Positions 57,704 through 64,000 of a stretch of DNA of 64,000 bases are shown piece after piece; the stretch's first letter is position 1; every line of letters starts with the position of its first letter. The notes beneath the pieces are model-generated. The model saw nothing but the letters and a program-made list of their open reading frames with translations, did not search any database and had not been told where the DNA came from. The position numbers and the translations under genes are program-made. The stretch comes from an uncultured Oscillibacter sp. (GTDB lineage: Bacteria > Bacillota > Clostridia > Oscillospirales > Oscillospiraceae): contig CAJUDW010000005.1 in NCBI GenBank assembly GCA_910584995.1, positions 40,937 through 104,936 of the forward strand, written 5' to 3'.

Positions 57704-58711
57704 ATGAAGAAGAAACTGCCGGCCCTGCTGCTGGCGCTGTTGCTGTCCCTGGCCGCTTGCGGCCAGGCCGATCCCGGGAATCCCGGTGGCGGTGCATCCC
57801 AGGAGGCGGAACCCCTTTACACTGTCCGGGTGGCGGCGTTGAAGGGCCCCACCGCCATGGGCTTGGTGAAACTGATGCACGAGACGGACAACCGGGCCGG
57901 TCAGCCCTTAGGGGAGTACGAATTCACTCTGGCGGCCTCTGCCGACGAGGTGACGCCCCGCCTGATCAAGGGGGAACTGGATGTGGCCTGTGTTCCGGCG
58001 AATCTGGCCGCTGTGCTGTATAACCGGACAAAAGGGGAGATTGTCACCCTGGCGGTCAACACCCTGGGGGTACTCTATATTGTGGAAAACGGGGAGGCGG
58101 TCCAGTCCATGGCGGATCTCCGGGGAAAAACCATTGTGGCTGCCGGAAAGGGCTCCACGCCGGAGTACGGCCTGCGGTATCTTTTAAAAGAGAATGGCCT
58201 GGATCCGGATCAGGATGTAGCCATTGACTGGAAGTCGGAGCACGCCGAGTGTGTGGCGGCCCTGGCCTCCGGCGCCGCGTCCATCGCCCTGCTGCCCCAG
58301 CCCTTCGTTACCGTGGCCCAGGGGAAGCTGCCTGGTCTGCGGGCGGCCCTGGATCTGACGGCGGAGTGGGAGGCCCTGGACAACGGCTCCGCTATGATTA
58401 CCGGCGTGGCGGTGGCCCGGCGGGCCTTTTTGGAGGAGCATCCGGAGGAAACGGAGCGGTTCCTTCTGGATTATGCGGAGAGTGCCGCCTGGGCTGGCGG
58501 GCACACGGCGGAGGCCGCCGCCCTTATTGGGGAATACGGCATTGTGGAGGCGGCTGTGGCGGAAAAGGCGCTGCCCTACTGCAACATTGTTTGCCTCACC
58601 GGGCAGGAGATGGCGGAAAAACTGTCCGGCTATCTGGAGGTTTTGTATGACGCGGATCCCGCCTCCGTAGGCGGTGCACTGCCGGGCAGGGACTTCTGCT
58701 ATGGCGCGTAG
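57704..58711 (+). CDS. ABC importer binding lipoprotein, NitT/TauT (SsuA/ThiY-like)
   Basis: A 335-residue extracytoplasmic binding protein with a lipoprotein signal (MKKKLPALLLALLLSLAAC). The NMT1/SsuA-like fold includes YTVRVAALKGPTAMGLVKLM, then LKGELDVACVPANLAAVLYN-like segments and VAAGKGSTPEYGLRYLL. Such proteins bind sulfonates, nitrate-like ions, pyrimidine thiamine precursors or related small molecules; the ligand is not evident. GAAAGAGG precedes the ATG at 57704. Its 3' end overlaps the permease start by 11 bases, forming a tight three-gene operon. Confidence 0.9.
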   Translation: MKKKLPALLLALLLSLAACGQADPGNPGGGASQEAEPLYTVRVAALKGPTAMGLVKLMHETDNRAGQPLGEYEFTLAASADEVTPRLIKGELDVACVPANLAAVLYNRTKGEIVTLAVNTLGVLYIVENGEAVQSMADLRGKTIVAAGKGSTPEYGLRYLLKENGLDPDQDVAIDWKSEHAECVAALASGAASIALLPQPFVTVAQGKLPGLRAALDLTAEWEALDNGSAMITGVAVARRAFLEEHPEETERFLLDYAESAAWAGGHTAEAAALIGEYGIVEAAVAEKALPYCNIVCLTGQEMAEKLSGYLEVLYDADPASVGGALPGRDFCYGA

Positions 58712-59447
58712 GAACCCTATTCGCCCGTGGGCCGTGGCCGTGTGGCTGCTGGTGTGGCAGGTAGCGAGCATGGCCCTGGGGCAGGAACTACTGCTGCCTT
58801 CGCCTCTGGCCGCCCTGCGGCGGCTGGGGGAGTTGGCCCTTACGGAGCCCTTCTGGAGGGCCGTGGGTTGGTCAGCGGCGCGGATTCTGGGGGGATTTCT
58901 CCTGGCCTGCCTGGCGGGGACGGCCCTGGCGGCACTGGCCTCCCGGCGGCGTTGGATGCGGGAACTGCTGGCCCCCCTGGCGGCGGCGGTGAAGGCGACG
59001 CCTGTGGCATCCTTCATCATTCTGGCTCTTGTGTGGATGAATAGCCGCCAGCTGCCGCTGTTTATCGCTTTTCTTATGGTGTTTCCCACCATCTACCTGA
59101 ACATGTTGGAGGGCATTGCCCAGACGGACGGAAAGCTTCTGGAGATGGCCCAGGTGTTCCGGGTTCCCCTTTCCCGGAGGCTGGGGGGGATCTATCTGCC
59201 CCAGGTACTGCCCTATTTCCGCTCCGCTGCTTCCGTGGCCCTGGGCCTTTGCTGGAAGGCGGGCGTGGCGGCGGAGGTCATCGGCCTGCCTGCGGGTTCC
59301 ATCGGCGAACGGCTGTATACCGCCAAGGTTTATTTTCAAACGGCGGATCTCTTCGCCTGGACCGCTGTGGTGGTGGCAGTTTCGGCGGGCTTTGAGCGGC
59401 TGTTTCTGGCGCTGCTGGAGCATCTGGCAGGAAAGGCGGGGATGTGA
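58701..59447 (+). CDS. ABC importer permease, NitT/TauT type
   Basis: A 248-residue membrane protein with six hydrophobic segments and the EAA-type loop (LLEMAQVFRVPLSRRLGGIY, about residues 150-169) that contacts the ATPase. The family pattern KATPVASFIILALVWM is present. The ATG at 58701 lies inside the end of the binding-protein gene, and its stop overlaps the ATPase start by one base, so the three genes are translationally coupled. Confidence 0.9.
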   Translation: MARRNPIRPWAVAVWLLVWQVASMALGQELLLPSPLAALRRLGELALTEPFWRAVGWSAARILGGFLLACLAGTALAALASRRRWMRELLAPLAAAVKATPVASFIILALVWMNSRQLPLFIAFLMVFPTIYLNMLEGIAQTDGKLLEMAQVFRVPLSRRLGGIYLPQVLPYFRSAASVALGLCWKAGVAAEVIGLPAGSIGERLYTAKVYFQTADLFAWTAVVVAVSAGFERLFLALLEHLAGKAGM

Positions 59448-60046
59448 TGGAGATCCATGCGGCGCATGTCGATAAATCTTACGGCGGGATTGCGGTTCTG
59501 CGGGACGTGACCTTTTCCGCCGGGCCGGGGGTCACATGTGTGGAAGGCCCCTCCGGATCGGGAAAGACCACCCTGCTCCGGCTTCTGCTGGGGTTGGAAA
59601 AGCCGGACGGCGGCACTATTTCCGGTGCGGATTGCCTCCATTGGGCGGCGGTTTTCCAGGAGGATCGCCTGCTGGAACATCTGGACGCTGCCGGAAACCT
59701 CCGGTTTGCCCTGGGGGCGGATTTCCGGCCCCGGGAGGCGGCGCAGCTGCTGGCGGAACTGGGCCTTCCGGCGGCGGAGGGCAAACCGGCGGGGGAGTAT
59801 TCCGGCGGCATGAAGCGGCGGCTGGCTCTTGCTAGGGCCCTGCTGGCGGAGAACGACGCCCTGGCCCTGGACGAGCCTTTTTCCGGCCTGGACAGAGAGA
59901 GCCGCGCCCGGGCGGAGGAGGCCGTCCGCCGCCGGACGGCGGGCAAACCCGTTTTACTGGTGACCCATGATCCCGGCGATGCGGCCCGTTTCCGGGCTCC
60001 GGTTATCCGGCTGGAGAGGATCTCCGGCGGGTGCTCCGAGAAGTGA
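59447..60046 (+). CDS. ABC importer ATPase, NitT/TauT type (short)
   Basis: A 199-residue ATPase, shorter than the usual 240-260 of the family, with no C-terminal extension. Walker A GPSGSGKTT (about residue 34), Q-loop AVFQEDRLL, signature YSGGMKRRLALARA, Walker B ALALDEPFSGLD and H-loop LVTHDPGDA are complete, so it should be active. The region between Walker A and Q-loop is compressed. GGCGGGG lies before the ATG at 59447. It ends the operon. Confidence 0.9.
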   Translation: MEIHAAHVDKSYGGIAVLRDVTFSAGPGVTCVEGPSGSGKTTLLRLLLGLEKPDGGTISGADCLHWAAVFQEDRLLEHLDAAGNLRFALGADFRPREAAQLLAELGLPAAEGKPAGEYSGGMKRRLALARALLAENDALALDEPFSGLDRESRARAEEAVRRRTAGKPVLLVTHDPGDAARFRAPVIRLERISGGCSEK

Positions 60047-60082
60047 GGCGGGAAACAGGAGACACGGCTTGCGATGTTCCCC

Positions 60083-60111
60083 TTGCAAAAGCAGCTGTTT
60101 TGGCGTATAAT
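60083..60111 (+). promoter_or_regulatory. Sigma-A promoter of the acyl-ACP thioesterase gene
   Basis: TTGCAA (60083-60088), 17 bases, TATAAT (60106-60111), with a leader of about 75 bases. Confidence 0.82.
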
Positions 60112-60125
60112 AACCAGAATACGGA

Positions 60126-60174
60126 AGGTTTTTGTAAGATTTGCTAAAACCTGGGGCCTCTCAAGAGGCTTCGA
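60126..60174 (+). repeat. Two hairpins in the thioesterase leader
   Basis: AGGTTTT (60126-60132) and AAAACCT (60146-60152) form a 7-bp inverted repeat. A second stem GCCTCT/AGAGGC (60156-60169) follows. They lie between the promoter and the GTG start, so they may be an operator plus hairpin, or a regulatory leader. Confidence 0.45.
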
Positions 60175-60193
60175 GAAAGGAAGCCTGACACAA

Positions 60194-60940
60194 GTGAATT
60201 GCCTCAAAGCGGAACTTTTGGAAAACGGATATTTTCGGCAGGAAGAACTGACATTTGCCGACTGCGACCGGAACAAAAATGTCCGGGTGGCGGCCCTGCT
60301 GCACAAGGCCGCCTGCTACGCCGGTTACGATTATGACGCCCAGGGCCTGACCCACGAAAAACTCTTGGCGCTGCGGGAGGTGTTCCTCCTGTCCCGGATG
60401 GCCCTCCGGATTCACCGCTGTCCCCGGGCGCGGGATCTGCTGGATATCACCACCTGGGAAAACGGGGCCAGGGGGGCCCATTTGCAGCGGGTGTATGAGA
60501 TGCGGGATCAGGCGGGGACGTTGCTGGTTTCCCTCAAAAGCGACTGGATTCTGGTGGATCCGAAGACTCGGAAGATCCTGCGGCCCAGTTCCTTTACGGC
60601 AAAGCCACTGGGCATCTGCCCCAAGGAGATTGACTGCCCGGATACCCGGAAGATTGTCCTGCCGGGAGAGGGCAGGGAGGAACTGGGCCGGCGCCGGGTG
60701 GTCTGGTCGGATCTGGACGGCAACGGCCACCTTTACAGCGGCCGGTACGGGGATATCGTCTGGGACTACCTGCCTGCCGATCTCCAGGATCGGGTGCCCC
60801 GGGAGTTTTATATTAACTACAGCCGGGAGGCCACCTTGGGGGAGACCCTGCGTCTGGAGGGATTCCGGGAGGAGGACGGCTATCGGATGGAGGGCCTGGG
60901 CCCCGGCGGCGCCTGTTTTACCGCCATGTGTGTTTTTTGA
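60194..60940 (+). CDS. Acyl-ACP thioesterase
   Basis: A 248-residue enzyme of the acyl-ACP thioesterase family (double hot-dog fold), which releases free fatty acids from acyl carrier protein. The first hot-dog starts at YFRQEELTFADCDRNKNVRV and keeps LLHKAACYAG; the second begins at RRVVWSDLDGNGHLYSGRYG with the conserved Asp-x-Asn-x-His catalytic set (DGNGHL, about residues 176-181). The GTG at 60194 has AAAGGAAG about 10 bases upstream; no ATG is better placed. It has its own promoter and is separate from the ABC operon before it. Confidence 0.92.
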   Translation: MNCLKAELLENGYFRQEELTFADCDRNKNVRVAALLHKAACYAGYDYDAQGLTHEKLLALREVFLLSRMALRIHRCPRARDLLDITTWENGARGAHLQRVYEMRDQAGTLLVSLKSDWILVDPKTRKILRPSSFTAKPLGICPKEIDCPDTRKIVLPGEGREELGRRRVVWSDLDGNGHLYSGRYGDIVWDYLPADLQDRVPREFYINYSREATLGETLRLEGFREEDGYRMEGLGPGGACFTAMCVF

Positions 60941-61009
60941 AATGCCGGGCTGAAAGGCAGATGCCCTTTACCGATATTTTGGAATCAGGCCGGGTTTCCG
61001 GCAGGAAAA

Positions 61010-61038
61010 AGCCCCGCCGTTTAAACGGCGGGGCTTCT
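61010..61038. terminator. Bidirectional terminator between thioesterase and SLH genes
   Basis: A 13-bp perfect palindrome (AGCCCCGCCGTTT and complement) with TTCTCT on the plus strand and TTTTTCC on the minus strand. Confidence 0.85.
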
Positions 61039-61050
61039 CTATGGGACAGA

Positions 61051-62616
61051 TTATTTGGAGGCCTCAGCCTTTTCCGCGGAAGCGGAGGCGGCGTTGGCGG
61101 CCCGGTACAGGAAAGCTGCGATCTGGCCCCGGGTGCAGGTGTTGTCAGGGGCGAAGGTAGTGTCGTTGATACCGCTGGTGATCTTCTGATCCACAGCCCA
61201 AGCCACGGCGGGAGCATAGGCGGCGTCCTTGGCCACATCGGTGAAGGCCAGTTCGGCCTTGATCTCGGGGCTGCCGGCGGCCTTCCACAGGAAGGTCATG
61301 GCCATGGCCCGGGTGCAGGAGAGGCCCAGGTTTTCGTCCACGGCGATCATGTTCTTCTCCACGGCCCAGCGGGTCACGGAAGCGCGCTCCGCCTCGCCCT
61401 CAACAGCGCCGGGACGGCCGTTGGCACGCCACAGGAAGGTGAGGATGTGGGCGACGGTGCAGGTATCGCCGGGGGCAAAGGTGGTCTCGGTCTTGCCGTT
61501 GGTGATCTTCTGGGCGACGGCCCAGTCAATGGCGGCGGCATAGGGGGAATTGGCGGCTACGTCGGTGAACTTGGGGGCCTCGGCGGGCTTGGGATCCTCT
61601 GCGGGCTTGGAAGCGCCGGGCTTTTTGCTGTCCACCTGGGGCACATTCTTGGCCTCGTCGTAGGTCTCGGAGGCGTCATAGTTGAATTCCAGTTCGGTGG
61701 TGATCTTGTCGCTCTTGGGGGTGAACCAGATACCGCCGTCCAGGCTCATGGTGCACTCCGCCAGCAGGGTGGCGCCGGAGGGGACCTCAGCGTCCACATC
61801 CAGCTTGCCGTCCTTCTCGAAGAAGTACATGGTGCCGCAGTTGTTGGCATCAGGCTTGATATCCTCGCCCTTCATCTTCTTGTTGGCGCCATTATAAACA
61901 ACCTTGCAGTCGATGTTGGGGCCGACGCCGGCGTCGCCCTCTTTGGTAGCCATCTTGTAGTTCCAGCGGGAGGCAAAGTACACGCCGTCCTTATCGGGGG
62001 TCAGCATGGTGCGGATTTCTTTGGTCTCGTCGGTTACGCCCTTGCACTCCTTGAAGTCCTGAATCAGCTGGACGGAACCGGCAGGGGCCTCCACCTGCTC
62101 CAGGGCGGCGGTGTTCAGGGGGAATGCGTCCACGTTGTTGGCCTTGTCGGGCTTGGCGTTCCGGTACTGGAACTTCACGGCCAGTTCCAGGCCATCGGTC
62201 TTGGGCATGGCGATGACGGTCCAATTCTCCAAATCCACCTTGAACTTGGCGATTTTCTCGGCCTCGTCAGGGGCGCTCTCGGTGCTGGTTACGACCTTGC
62301 CGTCCAGTTCAAAGACGCTGACTTTTACGTCCTTCAGGCCGTCCAGCTTCAGATCCTTGGTCTTGACCTTATAGTCGTTCCCTTTGTAGGTGACGGTGAG
62401 GCTGATGTTCTCAACCGTATATTTCCAGGGGGAGATGTAGTAGCCGCCTTCCACGTCCACGTAGGTGGAGGAGCCCTTGCCGTCGTCCACGCCTTCGATC
62501 TGGAAGTCGTGCTTGACCTTCATCTCTTTGGCTTTGTAAATGGTGCTGGCAGCGGCGGTTGGGATCATCAGACAAATCATTACCAGCGCGAGAAACAGGG
62601 ATGTCAATTTTTTCAT
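61051..62616 (-). CDS. Secreted SLH-domain surface protein
   Basis: A 521-residue exported protein with a signal peptide (MKKLTSLFLALVMICLMIPT, cleavage near AAAS). A large region of unknown fold (about 25-325) looks beta-rich and repeats a pattern of FKVDLENWTVIA-like strands. A Pro/Lys linker (SKPAEDPKPAEAPK) leads to three SLH repeats (about 345-510: FTDVAANSPYAAAIDWAVAQ, a middle copy ERASVTRWAVEKNMI and FTDVAKDAAYAPAVAWAVDQ). SLH repeats attach proteins to the cell-wall secondary polymer, so it is displayed on the surface. The role of the N-terminal part is unknown. Single-gene unit with a consensus promoter. Confidence 0.9.
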   Translation of the reverse strand: MKKLTSLFLALVMICLMIPTAAASTIYKAKEMKVKHDFQIEGVDDGKGSSTYVDVEGGYYISPWKYTVENISLTVTYKGNDYKVKTKDLKLDGLKDVKVSVFELDGKVVTSTESAPDEAEKIAKFKVDLENWTVIAMPKTDGLELAVKFQYRNAKPDKANNVDAFPLNTAALEQVEAPAGSVQLIQDFKECKGVTDETKEIRTMLTPDKDGVYFASRWNYKMATKEGDAGVGPNIDCKVVYNGANKKMKGEDIKPDANNCGTMYFFEKDGKLDVDAEVPSGATLLAECTMSLDGGIWFTPKSDKITTELEFNYDASETYDEAKNVPQVDSKKPGASKPAEDPKPAEAPKFTDVAANSPYAAAIDWAVAQKITNGKTETTFAPGDTCTVAHILTFLWRANGRPGAVEGEAERASVTRWAVEKNMIAVDENLGLSCTRAMAMTFLWKAAGSPEIKAELAFTDVAKDAAYAPAVAWAVDQKITSGINDTTFAPDNTCTRGQIAAFLYRAANAASASAEKAEASK

Positions 62617-62677
62617 TTGTATATGCCTCCGTTCAATTTAGGAAGGGCGTTCCGCCAGTATCCCATGAAATGTCTTT

Positions 62678-62706
62678 AGTATAGCACTGGAAATTATTGT
62701 TTTCAA
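62678..62706 (-). promoter_or_regulatory. Sigma-A promoter of the SLH gene
   Basis: On the minus strand TTGAAA (62701-62706), 17 bases, TATACT (62678-62683), with a 60-base leader. Confidence 0.82.
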
Positions 62707-62773
62707 CCAATATTATGCCAAATTTTAAACGTTTGCGCTGTGATATTTGACGAAACAAGCTTGCGTACTTCCC

Positions 62774-63382
62774 TTATGGGAAAGCGGGCACGTACACACC
62801 TGCCGCTGTCCCGTCAGGCTCCCAGGAGGGGGAGTCCAGATAGTGGATTTCCTCCGGCTTCCAGAGGGACAAAAACGTGTCCGCTGTCCCGATATTAGCA
62901 AAACCGTAGGATCCGAAGCGGTAGTGCATGGGCACGACGCACCGGGGCCGGACAGACTCGCAGATCCGCTTAGCCCCGGCTCCGTCTACAGTGTAAAAAC
63001 CGCCCACCGGGATCAGCAGCACGTCCGGATGATCCAGGGCGGCCAGCTGCTCTTCCGAAAGCTGGTGGCCCAGATCCCCCAGATGGGCCACGGACAGGCC
63101 CCCGGCGGTGAATACCCGGATGGTGCTGGGGCCCCGCAGGGCGCCGTTCTCATTATCGTGGAAGGCGGGGATTTCCCGGACGGCAAAGGGGGACTCCCGT
63201 TCCGGCAGAAGATCCACCCGGCCTGCGGCGTTGTGGTCAAAGTGCTGGTGGCTGCAATAGACGGCGTGAGCGGAAGTGCGCAGTTCCGGGTATCCTTCCA
63301 CTTCCTCATAGGGATCGGTGACGATGCGGTATCCCTCCTGCTCCAGCAGGAAACAGGCGTGTCCAAGCCAGGTGATGTTCAT
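62774..63382 (-). CDS. Metallo-beta-lactamase-fold hydrolase, UlaG-like
   Basis: A 202-residue MBL-fold metal-dependent hydrolase. The opening MNITWLGHACFLLEQEGYRI matches the UlaG/YtkL-like subgroup. The metal site is in YCSHQHFDHNAAG (HxHxDH, about residues 43-50); further ligands are the His in VAHLGDLGH (with Asp) and VVPMHY. The substrate is unknown; related proteins act on lactones, nucleic acids or small esters. The ATG at 63382 has GAAGGAGG 9 bases upstream; a longer open frame upstream lacks a ribosome site. Confidence 0.9.
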   Translation of the reverse strand: MNITWLGHACFLLEQEGYRIVTDPYEEVEGYPELRTSAHAVYCSHQHFDHNAAGRVDLLPERESPFAVREIPAFHDNENGALRGPSTIRVFTAGGLSVAHLGDLGHQLSEEQLAALDHPDVLLIPVGGFYTVDGAGAKRICESVRPRCVVPMHYRFGSYGFANIGTADTFLSLWKPEEIHYLDSPSWEPDGTAAGVYVPAFP

Positions 63383-63530
63383 TGAAACGTCCTCCTTCAT
63401 GAAATTTTTTTGAAAATGCCGGAACGTCCGGATGGCAGGCCCTTTCCGCCGCCCCCGCGAAAACCGGCCTGGAACAGCGGGAGGAACTCCCGCCGCTCCG
63501 GCATTTCCGGAGATGAACGCAGGGCCTGAA

Positions 63531-63567
63531 ATAAAAAAGGAAAGAGGCGGAGGGTTCCGCCTCTTTT
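63531..63567 (-). terminator. Rho-independent terminator of the DUF4349 gene
   Basis: On the minus strand AAAAGAGGCGGA and its complement surround a short loop, followed by CCTTTTTT. Confidence 0.85.
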
Positions 63568-63575
63568 CCAGTATA

Positions 63576-64000
63576 TCACATTTTGGACTGGCTGTCATCG
63601 GGATCTTTCGTTTCCGGCAGATCCTTTACGGGATTTTTCGCAGGCCGGGGGATGCCGAACCGGGTGTCCAGCTTTTCCTGCTGCTTTTTGAGGAGGCGGA
63701 ATACCAGGAACAGCGCCGCCGCCAGAATCAGCAGCCACAGCCAGCTGTAGGCCAGCCAGACCGCCAGGTTTTCCGCGCCGTCCCCGAAGGCCCGGAGGCC
63801 GGAGGAGAAGGCCGTGCCCAGGCGGGCGGAAAAGCTGTCAGGGGTTTCCTCTGTGTTGGAGAGTTTGTAAACCTCGTTGAGGGAGATGTGGATAGTGGCG
63901 AAATCCACCAAGGCGTCGTAGTGCCGCAATTCCCCGGAGAGGGCTTCGATCTGGTACTCCGTCTCGGAGATGGCGGACTCAATGGTGATGATGTCCTCCA
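63576..64000 (-). CDS. DUF4349-family membrane protein, N-terminus beyond window
   Basis: Only the last 141 residues are in the window; the frame runs off the right edge. The visible part starts with a coiled-coil-like segment (EDIITIESAISETEYQIEAL, then SGELRHYDALVDFATIHISL) that is the DUF4349 signature. A single transmembrane helix (VWLAYSWLWLLILAAALFLV) and a basic, then acidic, cytoplasmic tail follow. Proteins of this type are usually lipoproteins or membrane anchored and often occur with an anti-sigma factor or sigma gene upstream, which would lie outside this window. Function unknown. Confidence 0.85.
   Translation of the reverse strand, partial: EDIITIESAISETEYQIEALSGELRHYDALVDFATIHISLNEVYKLSNTEETPDSFSARLGTAFSSGLRAFGDGAENLAVWLAYSWLWLLILAAALFLVFRLLKKQQEKLDTRFGIPRPAKNPVKDLPETKDPDDSQSKM

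Overview
The window looks like a stretch of chromosome from a moderately high-GC Gram-positive anaerobe of the Clostridia, most likely an Oscillospiraceae-type gut bacterium. This is an inference from gene families: the RibU riboflavin transporter behind an FMN riboswitch, YesL, YlmH-like, DUF896, XpaC-like, DUF4349 and SLH proteins. Lipoprotein signals, strong GGAGG ribosome binding sites and consensus sigma-A promoters occur throughout. No rRNA or CRISPR array was seen.

Layout. 1-1403 is the 3' part of a large serine recombinase, probably the edge of an integrated element, next to a Met-Glu-Val tRNA operon (1479-1920, minus). Next come greA, FMN-riboswitch-controlled ribU, and an AT-rich XRE regulator that looks acquired. 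4.9-8.3 kb is a heterodimeric ABC exporter with one degenerate ATP site. 8.5-14.5 kb is an ABC importer (fused permease, ATPase, lipoprotein) behind a 12-bp palindrome, followed by a membrane protein and a HAD hydrolase. 14.8-19.7 kb holds a beta-galactosidase/YesL operon divergent from a lone MsmK/UgpC-type ATPase. 19.8-24.6 kb is one 1,594-residue gene joining an HD-like domain, a helical-repeat region, a NadD-like nucleotidyltransferase, a probable GNAT-like domain and a phosphoribosyltransferase-like domain. I consider it the least explained gene here.

25-41 kb is mostly uptake and catabolism: a CAT-like acetyltransferase, a dicarboxylate/amino-acid symporter with a membrane dipeptidase, an AraC regulator, a TRAP transporter with an enolase-superfamily dehydratase, a hemerythrin/receiver fusion, a LacI regulator divergent from a hydroxypyruvate-isomerase-like gene and an inositol-dehydrogenase-like gene, and a glycogen debranching enzyme. 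41-49 kb carries housekeeping genes (recR, secA, DUF896, YlmH-like) with an XpaC-like gene broken by an in-frame TAG, and an ABC exporter. 49-64 kb has a TctABC transporter, an ATP-grasp/DUF5655 pair, uridine phosphorylase, a MATE pump, a NitT/TauT-type ABC importer, an acyl-ACP thioesterase, an SLH surface protein, an MBL-fold hydrolase and the end of a DUF4349 gene.

Together these describe a fermentative anaerobe with several substrate-specific transporters, each paired with its own catabolic enzymes and local regulator. Palindromes lie at the promoters of four of these systems. All functional calls rest on motif reading; no database search was possible.
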